The position numbers and the translations under genes were made by a program. DNA of 59,559 nucleotides from DAOUCP01 sp034432155 (lineage in GTDB: Bacteria; Chloroflexota; Anaerolineae; Epilineales; Epilineaceae): the NCBI GenBank assembly GCA_034432155.1, contig DAOUCP010000137.1, forward strand, positions 1 through 59,559, read 5' to 3'. Every line of letters starts with the position of its first letter. Position 1 is the first letter of the stretch. Shown here in pieces: positions 1-8,092 of the stretch. The notes beneath the pieces are model-generated. The model saw only the letters and a program-made list of their open reading frames with translations. It did no database searches and had not been told where the DNA came from.

Positions 1-443
1 CGGGATCCCGAGTCAGGTGATGACGCCGGTCCGGACGTGGACGCGACTCGTAGGGACCCAAAACCCGGCGGAGTGACCAGAAGAGGCCGTCAAATGGCCA
101 CCTGCATCTCCCGAGTGTGGAAGTTGGGCTAGCACCGCCGCCGGGCGCCTCAAGGGCAAGCTCGCTCCGCTCGTCGCCTGCGGCGACCCTTGACCCGCCT
201 CGGCCGGGCGGTGACCATGCGCAGGCAGCGGTCGGCTACGCGTGCCTCGCTGTCCACCCCTTCCGCACTCGAGAGAGTCGGCTTACAGTGTCTTGTATCC
301 AAGAGCCGCTCCTTCTTCGGGCGAGCCCGAAGGCTGGTCGGTCGAGCGGCCACAATTTCGGGAAACGTCCGGCCAGGTTTTCCGGAACCGACACGCGTCA
401 TGTGATGACGCCGGTCCGGACGTGGTGGCCGGAGGCACGTTGC
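1..443. other. Non-coding left edge with a direct repeat
   Basis: No convincing gene. Open frames exist on both strands, as expected at this base composition, but none resembles a known protein or has a good ribosome site. The segment is downstream of the leftward ATPase gene. It opens with the palindrome CGGGATCCCG (1-10), holds two copies of a 29-bp repeat, and has a GC hairpin at 315-332 with no T-tract. Confidence 0.6.
12..425. repeat. 29-bp direct repeat pair (12-40 and 397-425)
   Basis: Positions 12-40 and 397-425 are identical except for one base (G at 16, T at 401). The core TGATGACGCCGGTCCGGACG is exact in both. The copies are 385 bp apart and flank non-coding sequence. They could be a duplicated gene tail, the ends of a small element, or a recombination footprint. 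No transposase or integrase is nearby. Confidence 0.75.
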
Positions 444-2849
444 TCACGATGGAGCCACGAAGCGCGCGAGCGGGCGCTTCACCAGCTCCGTGGTGGCCAG
501 GTAAAGAAGTGCCAGCCCCAAGATCAACGCCAGGTGCGCCGCCGTGGGAGGCGTGAAGGCAAAGAACGCCGCCGTTGCGGGCACCACAGGCAGGGCGAGG
601 GTGATGGCGAAGGCCAGCGCCGAGAGGACCAGAATCACCGGCGCCGGTCGCCCTGCCCGCTCGATGGGCAGCATGGACCGAATGGAGAGGACGAGGAGCA
701 ACTCGGTGATGACGCTGGCAACGAACCAGTTCGTTTGCAGCACCTGCGGGGAGATCCGGTAGAAGAGTCCGAAATACAGGAAGTCGAAAACACTGCTCAC
801 CAGACCCAAGGTGACGAATACGATGTACAGGGCACGAAAGTCGTATCGTTGCGGCCGTGCGACCTCGGCAGTCGAGACGCGGTCGAACGCGATGGCCATC
901 ATCGGGAAGTCGGATAGGAGGTTGAGAAGGAGGAGCTGCTTGGGGAGCATGGGCAGGAAGTCGATGAAGAGCGAGCCCAGCGCGACTGCATAGAAGTTGC
1001 CGAAGTTCGACACGAGGGTAGCTCGAATGTACTTAAGCGTGTTTGCGTGGGTCTCCCTTCCCATTCGGATACCGTCCACGATCACACGCAAGTCGTTCTC
1101 GAGCAGCACGATGTCGGCCGTTTCGCGCGCCACATCGGCCGCCGACTGCACAACCAGCGACACGTGGGCGGCCTTCAGCGCCGGCGCGTCGTTGATTCCC
1201 TCGCCGAGGTAGGCGACGGTGTAATGCTCCTTCAGCAGCTGGATCAGTTCCAACTTAGCCTCGGGCGTGGTGCGGGCAAAGACGCGCACGCTGTGCAGTC
1301 GGCGGGCGCGTTCCCGTGCCGGCAGCGCCAGAAACTCGGCCGCCTCGATCACCTGGCTAGCGCCGGTCACCAGTCCGGCCTCCCGACCCACGGCCGCTGC
1401 CACCTTTAAGGCGTCGCCGGTGATCACGGTAATCGCGAGGTTCAACCGCTTGGCGGCGGCGATCGTCTCGGCCGTCGTGGGCTTTAGCTGGTCTGCGAAC
1501 GAGATCAGCCCCCCGAACCTGGCGCCGGAGCCATCGTCGTAGCTCACGCCGAGCACGCGGTGGCCCCGGTCCTCCTCCTGGGCAAGCCAGCTTTGGGCCC
1601 GCTGGCCGTCGGCTTCCGCCAGCTTTAGGAATGCCTCCGGGCTGCCGCGACGAATGTAGAGCTCGCGGCCGTCGCGGCCGCGCACGAGGACGCCGTTGCT
1701 GCGCAAGGCGGGATCGAAAGCCTCATGCCGCAGGATCTCGAAACTCGCGACCTCTCGCCGCTGTTCGGGCGCAAGTGCCTCGTCAGTAGCGCGATCGAAC
1801 GGCTCGGGCAGCTGCCGCTCCAGCCGCTGAGCGGCCAGTCGCGCCAGGACGAGGGGGTCGTAGGCGGAGCTAGCGCCCTGGAGGCGTCCCTGGTAGACGA
1901 GCCGATTCTCGGTGATGGTGCCCGTCTTGTCGGTGCACAGCAGGTTCACCGAGCCGAGATCCTGGACCGAGGACAGCCGCTTCACCACGACGCTTCGCTG
2001 CGCGAACTGGAGGGCTCCTCGGGAGAGCGAGAAGGTGAGGACCAGCGGCAGGGCCTCGGGGATGACCGATACTGCCAGGGCAATGGCGAACACGGCCAGC
2101 TCGGGGACGTTGGCGGCTGTGCCCTCGATGAGGATGTTCGCGAGCACGATGCCTGCCAGCGTCAGGAGCGTGGACCGGAGAACGAACGCACTGATGCGGT
2201 CCACGCCCTTCACCAGCTCGCTCTCGGCTTGCACGGCGGTCGCGGTCGCGGCGATGTTGGCCAGTCGGGTGTGGACTCCGGTAGCGGTCACCTCGGCAAG
2301 GGCATCGCCGCGGAGCACGACGACACCCTGGAGGAGACGGTGCTCGTCGGCGACGGCTTCGCCCTGCGCCTCGGCTGCTCGCTTGGGCACCGGAATGCTT
2401 TCGCCGGTGAACGTCGTCTCGTCCACCAGGAAGTTGTGCGCCCATCGAACGGTCGCATCGGCTGGCACGATGTCGCCGGCCTCGAGCTTCAAGAGGTCAC
2501 CCGGAACGATCTGGTCGGTGGGGATCTCCTGATCTCGGCCGTCGCGGCGCACGGTCGCGTGGCGGACGAGGTAGGATCGCAGCCGATCCACGGCATCGCT
2601 TGCCTTGTGTTCCTGATACACGTTCAAGCTAGTGCCGAGGAACACGAAGAAGAGGATGAAGGCGCCGTCGACAGTCTCGCCGAGGGCGAATGTCACCGCC
2701 GCCGCGACGAGCAGCAGGAGGTTGAAGACCCCTCGAAACTGCCGCATGATGAGGCGCAGCAGGCGATGCCGTTGTTCGGGGAGCGCATTTGGCCCGTACT
2801 GGGCCAAGCGCTCCGCCGCTTGCGAGGAAGTGAGGCCTTCGAGCCGCAT
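444..2849 (-). CDS. Cation-transporting P-type ATPase, MgtA-like (P3B)
   Basis: An 801-residue membrane pump. Visible motifs are TGES (148-151) in the actuator domain, PEALP (264-268) in the membrane segment before the catalytic loop, DKTGT with phosphorylated Asp307, and TGD (478-480). The stretch KRLSSVQDLGSVNLLCTDKT and the late PMLPKQLLLLNLLSDFPMMA resemble Mg2+-importing MgtA/MgtB, so magnesium is the best substrate guess. The hinge motif reads GEGINDAP (549-556), where most P-type ATPases have GDGxNDAP, so the usual Mg-binding Asp is Glu550. I start at the ATG at 2849; upstream in-frame codons run into the promoter (TTGACA at 2974-2969). The gene stands alone, divergent from the next one. 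Confidence 0.88.
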   Translation of the reverse strand: MRLEGLTSSQAAERLAQYGPNALPEQRHRLLRLIMRQFRGVFNLLLLVAAAVTFALGETVDGAFILFFVFLGTSLNVYQEHKASDAVDRLRSYLVRHATVRRDGRDQEIPTDQIVPGDLLKLEAGDIVPADATVRWAHNFLVDETTFTGESIPVPKRAAEAQGEAVADEHRLLQGVVVLRGDALAEVTATGVHTRLANIAATATAVQAESELVKGVDRISAFVLRSTLLTLAGIVLANILIEGTAANVPELAVFAIALAVSVIPEALPLVLTFSLSRGALQFAQRSVVVKRLSSVQDLGSVNLLCTDKTGTITENRLVYQGRLQGASSAYDPLVLARLAAQRLERQLPEPFDRATDEALAPEQRREVASFEILRHEAFDPALRSNGVLVRGRDGRELYIRRGSPEAFLKLAEADGQRAQSWLAQEEDRGHRVLGVSYDDGSGARFGGLISFADQLKPTTAETIAAAKRLNLAITVITGDALKVAAAVGREAGLVTGASQVIEAAEFLALPARERARRLHSVRVFARTTPEAKLELIQLLKEHYTVAYLGEGINDAPALKAAHVSLVVQSAADVARETADIVLLENDLRVIVDGIRMGRETHANTLKYIRATLVSNFGNFYAVALGSLFIDFLPMLPKQLLLLNLLSDFPMMAIAFDRVSTAEVARPQRYDFRALYIVFVTLGLVSSVFDFLYFGLFYRISPQVLQTNWFVASVITELLLVLSIRSMLPIERAGRPAPVILVLSALAFAITLALPVVPATAAFFAFTPPTAAHLALILGLALLYLATTELVKRPLARFVAPS

Positions 2850-3249
2850 GACGTGGCTTCTCAAGCGAAAGATGGGTGATTGGCGCGCCCGTCTCGCACG
2901 GTGGCACCTGCGGCCGTGGCCTGCCCGGCAGAGGCGCAGTGGGCAGCGTAGCCCACCGCCAGCGTGCATGTCAAGCTGCTTCCTCTAGGCTGGGGTCGGT
3001 GCGAGATTGGGCTGGCGCCCGGCGGGAAAGGCGGAAGGCGCGTCGAGCGGTGGCGGCTGGCGCGCGAGGCCGAGATTGGGCTCACCTCCGCCGGACGAGA
3101 GGCGGGGTCCGTCGGCTGCGGCCGGAGGCCGGTCTGGCCGGTGGCTGAGGCTACAATAGGGCGGCCATTCGGGCCGGAGCCTCGTGGCTGTCATGGCACG
3201 GCCAATCGGGGCACTGGGCAAGGGAAAAGCGTCGGACAGGGAGGTGGGT
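2850..3249. other. Divergent intergenic region, ATPase / peptidase
   Basis: It holds the ATPase promoter and, on the plus strand, TACAAT (3152-3157) as a possible -10 for the peptidase gene. An 11-bp exact repeat at 3003-3013 and 3072-3082 (69-bp spacing) sits in a purine-rich stretch and may be a decayed tandem repeat. No gene seen. Confidence 0.4.
2945..2974 (-). promoter_or_regulatory. Candidate promoter of the P-type ATPase gene
   Basis: On the minus strand there is a perfect -35 TTGACA (2974-2969), an 18-bp spacer and TACGCT (2950-2945), a weak -10. The predicted leader to the ATG at 2849 is about 95 nt. I recognise no magnesium riboswitch in it. Confidence 0.45.
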
Positions 3250-4179
3250 GTGACGGCATGGCTGTTGGCCAACTCGGCGGGGACGGTGGGCGTGCGAGCC
3301 GCGGTCGAGATGCTCCAGAGCGGGCAAGGAGCGCTTGACGCCGTGGAGCGCGGGATCCGCGAAGTGGAAGCAGACCCCACCGTGCGATCGGTGGGCATCG
3401 GTGGTCGGCCCAACCTGCTCGGCGACATCGAGCTGGATGCCTGCATCGTGGATGGCGACAGCCTGCGGGCCGGCGCCGTAGGGGCACTGCAGGGCTTTCG
3501 GCATCCGATCTCGGTGGCCCGCCAAGTGTTGGAGCGATTGCCGCACGCCTTGCTGGTGGCCGAGGGTGCCGCCCGCTTTGCCCGGGAGGTCGGCGCCGAG
3601 GCGGGGGATCTACTGACCGAGGACTCGCGCAGCGACTGGCAGGCGTGGATCGAGGCCCAGGTGCCCAAGACGATCCGCGACCGCTGGTCGGCCACGACGC
3701 TGGTGGATTGGGTGCGCCTGACCACCGATCTGGAGGATCCCGGCGACACCGTGATCTTTCTAGCGGCCGACCGTCAGCGCCACCTGGCGGCCGGGGGCAG
3801 CACCTGTGGCTGGGCCTTCAAGTATCCCGGACGACTCGGCGACTCGCCAATCGTCGGGGCCGGTGTTTACGCCGACAGCAGCTTCGGGGCCGCCGGCTGC
3901 ACCGGCGTGGGCGAGCTGGCGCTGCGAGCTGCCTCCGCCCGTTCGGTGGTGCTGTACCTGAAGTCCGGGCTGAGCGCCGCCGATGCCTGCGGCGAGGCGA
4001 TCCGTGACCTACGGCGACTGGAGCGCCATCATCCGGGCGGCCTGACCATCCACGCCGTCGACCGCGACGGCAATGCCCATGCCATCACCATCGGCTTGCC
4101 CAAGCCGGCACGCTATTGGTTCTGGCGCGAGCCCGACGCCGAACCCGAGCGGCGCTTCGCCGCCCTCGAGCGCTGGTGA
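3250..4179 (+). CDS. Isoaspartyl peptidase / glycosylasparaginase-type Ntn hydrolase
   Basis: This 309-residue protein belongs to the N-terminal-nucleophile asparaginase family (IaaA/EcAIII, glycosylasparaginase), which cleaves itself before a Thr that then hydrolyses isoaspartyl dipeptides, asparagine or glyco-asparagine. The cleavage site is GDT-VIFLAAD with candidate nucleophile Thr167. The following GSTCGWAFKYPGRLGDSP and IVGAGVYAD match the substrate-binding loops, and the N-terminal half carries ALDAVE and VGIGGRPN. I chose the GTG at 3250 because a strong ribosome site (GGGAGGTG) precedes it and homologues begin near this point; GTG 3184 and ATG 3193 are in-frame alternatives. Exact substrate cannot be told. 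Confidence 0.85.
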   Translation: MTAWLLANSAGTVGVRAAVEMLQSGQGALDAVERGIREVEADPTVRSVGIGGRPNLLGDIELDACIVDGDSLRAGAVGALQGFRHPISVARQVLERLPHALLVAEGAARFAREVGAEAGDLLTEDSRSDWQAWIEAQVPKTIRDRWSATTLVDWVRLTTDLEDPGDTVIFLAADRQRHLAAGGSTCGWAFKYPGRLGDSPIVGAGVYADSSFGAAGCTGVGELALRAASARSVVLYLKSGLSAADACGEAIRDLRRLERHHPGGLTIHAVDRDGNAHAITIGLPKPARYWFWREPDAEPERRFAALERW

Positions 4180-4202
4180 CGAGGGGCAGTTCCTGGCTCG
4201 CC

Positions 4203-4225
4203 GCAGCCGCCCGCCAGGCGGCTGC
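4203..4225. terminator. GC hairpin between convergent genes
   Basis: Perfect 9-bp stem GCAGCCGCC / GGCGGCTGC with a 5-nt loop, beginning 24 nt after the peptidase stop and lying between convergent genes. No T-tract follows on either strand, so classical intrinsic termination is uncertain. Confidence 0.4.
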
Positions 4226-4368
4226 CCCGCAGGCCGATCGTGCTTGCCCCCGTACCTCGGCTCGGTGCTGGCGCCCGAGGCCACCGGTTCGCCGGCGGCG
4301 CCCTTCCGCGGGCCACCCCTCAGGCCGGTCGCACCTGCCTGGGCAACGCAGCGGCGAGCGGAAGGCCG

Positions 4369-5673
4369 CTACACCGCGTCCGTGGTCGAGGTGAAATGGA
4401 AGCCTTCGGCCAGGACGCCGGGCATCAGCGATGACATGAATTCCCCGCCGACTCGTTCGGGCCGGGACAGCCCCAGCACGTTCTGCAGGAAGCGGATCGG
4501 CGACTCGTTCCAGCGAAGGTTCTTCACCGGTCGGACGATCCGGCCATCCTCGATCCAGAACAAGCCATCGCGGGTCATGCCCGTCACCATGAGCGAACGG
4601 CGATCGACGAAGCGCAGGTACCACAGGTTCTTGACCAGGAGTCCGCGTGTGCAGTTGGCCACTAGTTCTTCTGTGCTTCGCTCCTCGCCGTCCATAAAGA
4701 GCGGCGTCCGCGCCGCATCGGCGTGCGTGCCTTTTTGCTGCGCCCAGTACCGATCGTGGTACAGGCGGCGCACAACCCCGTTCTCGACCCACGTCACGGG
4801 TTCGATGGGCAGACCGTCTTCGCCGTAGACAGGCGCCGGCAAGATCGGATCATCCACGCGCAGGCGCAGGCTCACCGTCTCGTGCATCAGCTTCGTACCG
4901 AGCGTATTCGCGAAGGGCGTCTGCCCTTCCTCGGCATCGCGTGCCCCCATAGTGAACACGATAAAGGCTAGGAGCTCGCCTACGGCCGCGGGCTCCAGGA
5001 TGGCAGTGTAGAGTCCGGGCTCGAGAGCGACGGGGTTCTGCGCCAGCATCGTATTCGCAAGCGCGGTGGCAGCGAGCTTCTCGACGTCGATACGCTCCCG
5101 GCTGCTCTGCACTTGGGCCGCCTTGCCGCTGCCGTTGGCACCGTGGAAGGTGGTCGAGTAGTCCAAGTCACTGGCTGCGTCCCAGGCCCACAAGCCGCGC
5201 GTGTTGCGAAGACCGCCAGCGCGCACCGTGGCCCCGAAGAGGCCGCTGGCGCGCAGGCCTTGCGTGCGCGCCCGGTCGACGACCAGGCGCACGTCCTCGG
5301 CGACGTCCTCGGGTCGGAGCGCCACCACATCGGCGAACAGCCGCTGCGGACGGTCGCCGTACACCTGAGGGCCAGGCAGCCCAACGTACTCCGGATCCTC
5401 GGGCGACCGACGGGCGATCGCCTCGGCGCGCGCGGCGGTCGCCACCAGCGAGTCGTCGTCCAGACGATTGGTGGTTGCCGTACCGTGACGGCGACCAAAC
5501 GCTGCCCCGATCGTCACCGTCTCCTGCGCGCCGCCGATGTTCTGGGTGATGGCGTTCTCGCCGAAGCGCGTGGCGAGGGTCCACTCATAGCCATAGCGAG
5601 CCATGCCCTCCTCGGCGCTGAGTTGGGACAGCGCCCGGTCAAGGATGGACCGAACCTCTTGTTCGCTTCTCAT
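4369..5673 (-). CDS. tldE: TldE/PmbA-family metalloprotease-like subunit
   Basis: A 434-residue TldD/PmbA-family protein, the non-catalytic partner of TldD. In E. coli TldD and TldE form a heterodimer that degrades unfolded peptides, matures microcin B17 and processes CcdA. No HExxxH motif is present, as expected for the E subunit. The C-terminal half has the family pattern around LFMDGEERSTEEL and DGLFWIEDGRIVRPVKNLR. The ATG at 5673 overlaps the TGA of tldD (ATGA), so the two are translationally coupled; in-frame sequence upstream of that ATG only runs inside tldD. Confidence 0.88.
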   Translation of the reverse strand: MRSEQEVRSILDRALSQLSAEEGMARYGYEWTLATRFGENAITQNIGGAQETVTIGAAFGRRHGTATTNRLDDDSLVATAARAEAIARRSPEDPEYVGLPGPQVYGDRPQRLFADVVALRPEDVAEDVRLVVDRARTQGLRASGLFGATVRAGGLRNTRGLWAWDAASDLDYSTTFHGANGSGKAAQVQSSRERIDVEKLAATALANTMLAQNPVALEPGLYTAILEPAAVGELLAFIVFTMGARDAEEGQTPFANTLGTKLMHETVSLRLRVDDPILPAPVYGEDGLPIEPVTWVENGVVRRLYHDRYWAQQKGTHADAARTPLFMDGEERSTEELVANCTRGLLVKNLWYLRFVDRRSLMVTGMTRDGLFWIEDGRIVRPVKNLRWNESPIRFLQNVLGLSRPERVGGEFMSSLMPGVLAEGFHFTSTTDAV

Positions 5674-7115
5674 TGGCTGCCGTCCCCTACTCGGATGTTG
5701 CGGAACCGGGCGTAGCTGGCCCCGTGGGTCATGCGCATGATCTGCTGCGGCTCGCCCTTGCCGCAGTTCGGAACGCCGTGCGGCGCCCACCACTGCGGGC
5801 CGGCCACGCCGTCACAGCTTCGCCAGAACTCGGTTGTCTCGGCCTGGTACGTCACCTTCTTCAGCGGTCGTGTCTTTCGGCCACCCTCGATGGCCCAGAA
5901 GAGATCGCCACCGAACTGGAAGTTGCGGCGCATCTGGTCGATGGAGAAGCTGCCCTGGCCCTCGATGAAGATGCCCCGATCGACGCCGGCGATCAGGTCC
6001 TCGGGTGACACGTTGGGATCGCCCGGTTCCATGTACAGGTTGGGATTGCGATTGATCGGGAAGTGAGCGTAGCTGTCGGCCCGGCAACAGCCGTTCGAGG
6101 CCGGCCAACCGACCTCGGCCGCCGTCTCGCGGGTGCAGCCCAGCCCGACGAGAATCCCCTCCCGGATGACCGGGAATTGGCCCATGCGGACGCCGTCGTC
6201 GTCGAAGAACCAGCTGCCCAGACCGCCCTCCATGGTGTTATCGACCCTGAAGTTGACTAGCGGGCTGCCATACCGCAGGTGGCCCACGTCCTCCAGGCGG
6301 ACGAAGCTTCGGCCGGCGAAGTTGGCCTCCCAGCCGAGAATGCGATCCAGCTCGGTAGGATGACCGACCGATTCGTGAAGCGTGAGCGCCAGATGTGCGG
6401 GGTCCAGAACGAGATCCATGCGGCCGATGGGCGGCTTGTCGGCTCGGCACTTCATGACCGCCTCCTCTGCCCACTGGCGGGCATGACCGAGGAAATCGAT
6501 CTCGCGGATGAACTCAAAGCCCGCTTGCTTGCCGCCACCCTGGTAGTTGCGGCTCTGGGACTCGCCGTCCACGACCGCGGTGCAGGTCACGTATGGCTCA
6601 GCGAACGTGTTGGTGAGATCCAAGAAGCTGCCGTCGGTGTTGGCGATGATCCGATGCAGCCGGGTAAACGACAAGAAGCCGACGGCCATCACGACCCCGG
6701 GCACCGACAGCATCCGATCGCACACCGAAAGGAGCAGCTCCGCCTTCTCGCCATCCGGCACGGCGAACGGATCCTCCGCACACGAGCCCACGTGCGTCTC
6801 GACGGCGGCCGGGGCCGGCGCCAGCCGCGCCGGTGTTGCCTTGGGGACGTGAGCCGAAGCGCGGGCAATGGCCACCGCTTGCTCGGCGGTGCGAGCCACC
6901 TCATCGCGGTCCAGCCGAGTCGAGCTGGCGAACCCCCAGGCCCCGCGCAGAAGGACGCGCACGCCGAAGCCGAACGTTTCCTCGTCGCTGATCATCTTCA
7001 GCGAGCGCCGCTGGACGACGACACGGTTGATCCGTTCTTCCACGATCCGCATGTCCGCGAACTCTGCGCCCGCCGAGCGAGCGATGTCCAGCGCCAAGTC
7101 CGTGTAGTCACGCAT
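5670..7115 (-). CDS. tldD: TldD-family zinc metalloprotease
   Basis: A 481-residue protein with the zinc motif HESVGH (247-252) followed by PTELDR, and the conserved C-terminal Cys in PNCGKG, all typical of TldD. It should be the catalytic half of a TldD/TldE cytoplasmic protease. It precedes tldE with a 4-nt overlap. The repeat-rich secreted gene lies 170 bp upstream on the same strand, with a GC hairpin between them. A purine-rich AAAGGCGG lies 8 nt before the ATG. Confidence 0.92.
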   Translation of the reverse strand: MRDYTDLALDIARSAGAEFADMRIVEERINRVVVQRRSLKMISDEETFGFGVRVLLRGAWGFASSTRLDRDEVARTAEQAVAIARASAHVPKATPARLAPAPAAVETHVGSCAEDPFAVPDGEKAELLLSVCDRMLSVPGVVMAVGFLSFTRLHRIIANTDGSFLDLTNTFAEPYVTCTAVVDGESQSRNYQGGGKQAGFEFIREIDFLGHARQWAEEAVMKCRADKPPIGRMDLVLDPAHLALTLHESVGHPTELDRILGWEANFAGRSFVRLEDVGHLRYGSPLVNFRVDNTMEGGLGSWFFDDDGVRMGQFPVIREGILVGLGCTRETAAEVGWPASNGCCRADSYAHFPINRNPNLYMEPGDPNVSPEDLIAGVDRGIFIEGQGSFSIDQMRRNFQFGGDLFWAIEGGRKTRPLKKVTYQAETTEFWRSCDGVAGPQWWAPHGVPNCGKGEPQQIMRMTHGASYARFRNIRVGDGSQ

Positions 7116-7215
7116 CCGTGTTCACCGCCTTTCTGTGATTGCCCAGGCTGCGGCAGCATCCCCGGACACGGCCCCTGGGCCGGTCGTGCACGGCGCGAGA
7201 GGGCTCAAGCCCGCC

Positions 7216-7240
7216 TGGGCGCCCAGATGCCAGGCGCCCA
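7216..7240. terminator. GC hairpin after the repeat-rich secreted gene
   Basis: 8-bp stem TGGGCGCC / GGCGCCCA with a 9-nt loop, about 46 nt past the stop of the leftward gene at 7286. No T-run. It could end or attenuate transcription before tldD. Confidence 0.35.
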
Positions 7241-7285
7241 TTGCGTGGTGGCCATGCGCCCGCCCGCGGTCCGAAGCAGCCTCGC

Positions 7286-7918
7286 TCATGGGGTCGAAGT
7301 CGGCCTGGCTGCCAGAGTCAGATCCAACAGGGCAAGTTCGAGGTAGCCGGCAAAGCGGCGACCCTCCAGCGCGATCACCTCGATGAGGTAGTCCTGGCTC
7401 GACGTCAGAGTTCCGGCCCAGTGGTCGCTACCGGCCCGCTCGTCCAGCCATAGGCTAGCGTCGGCACCCGAGATGCGCAAGCTGGCGCGACCCTCCGTAG
7501 CGTGCAGCCGCGCGCTCAGCGTCTGGCCGGCACGGCCGTAAAGGAGAAACAACACCGACTGATCCGCCGGCGCCACGAGCGGCAGCCGCTGGCTCGGCTG
7601 GCCGGCCACTAGCTCGACGCGCTGAATCTCGAGGGGCCGGCGCGGCGTCCAGGTGCTCGAGGGTCGCACTACGAGGCTGGGCGTCGGGCTGACGAACGTC
7701 GGGCTGACGGCTGTCGGGCTGACGGGTGTCGGGCTGACGGGCCTCGGGCTGACGGGTGTCGGGCTGACGGGTGTCGGGCTGACGGCCCTCGGGCTGATGG
7801 GCGGCGTGGCGCAGGAGCCACCTCCAGCCGCCAGAAGCCCGGCCATCGCCAGGCCGACTGGCAGATGGAGTGTGCCGGGACGGCGTGTCGTCCCGAGCGC
7901 CCTGGTCCAGTTCCGCAT
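7286..7918 (-). CDS. Secreted protein with SPTPV pentapeptide repeats
   Basis: I do not recognise this 210-residue protein as a known family. From the ATG at 7918 it has a basic N-terminus and a hydrophobic segment (LPVGLAMAGLLAAGG) followed by SC, giving a signal peptide or a weak lipobox. Next come eight pentapeptides of SPTPV type, a flexible wall-spanning or linker stretch, then about 130 residues that look beta-rich (LPLVAPADQSVLFLLYG, QDYLIEVIALEG) and may form a small pre-peptidase C-terminal-like or lectin-like domain. The frame continues upstream through a 36-bp DNA repeat, which I leave outside the gene because the signal segment fits the later start. It sits between pheT and tldD on the same strand. 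Confidence 0.6.
   Translation of the reverse strand: MRNWTRALGTTRRPGTLHLPVGLAMAGLLAAGGGSCATPPISPRAVSPTPVSPTPVSPRPVSPTPVSPTAVSPTFVSPTPSLVVRPSSTWTPRRPLEIQRVELVAGQPSQRLPLVAPADQSVLFLLYGRAGQTLSARLHATEGRASLRISGADASLWLDERAGSDHWAGTLTSSQDYLIEVIALEGRRFAGYLELALLDLTLAARPTSTP
7681..7800. repeat. Eight tandem 15-bp units (SPTPV coding)
   Basis: Consensus GTGTCGGGCTGACGG read on the plus strand, eight consecutive units with one or two changes each. On the coding (minus) strand each unit is one SPTPV-type pentapeptide. Confidence 0.9.
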
Positions 7919-8060
7919 GGCTGCCGTCCGCCGGGCTTCGGTCCACGCTCGCCTGGTTGCTATCCAGCCCGCTTTGCTCCACGCCCGCATGGCTGCCATC
8001 CAGCGTGCTTCCGTCCAGCCGCGCCTGGCTGCCGTGCGCCGCGCTTCGGACCACGTTCGC
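7917..8060. repeat. Four tandem 36-bp units between pheT and the next gene
   Basis: Units at 7917-7952, 7953-7988, 7989-8024 and 8025-8060, with a partial fifth. Each begins ATGGCTGCC or CTGG(C/T)TGC(C/T) and ends in a CCACGCTCGC-like block. The period is divisible by three and no stop is created in the minus frame, so the array would read as 12-residue repeats if translated. It lies just after the pheT stop. Confidence 0.85.
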
Positions 8061-8092
8061 ATGACTGCCGACCCGATTTCGCCAGCCAGGCG

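Noticed and set aside
315..332. 8-bp GC hairpin as a terminator for the ATPase gene
   Set aside because: No T-tract on either strand and more than 100 bp past the stop; left only as a structural note.
3003..3140. 69-bp tandem repeat upstream of the peptidase gene
   Set aside because: Only an 11-bp block is exact; the rest aligns poorly and may be chance in purine-rich GC sequence.
7851..7860. Lipoprotein signal in the SPTPV-repeat protein
   Set aside because: The Cys follows G-G-S and not the usual L-A/S-G/A lipobox, so I call only a signal or anchor segment.
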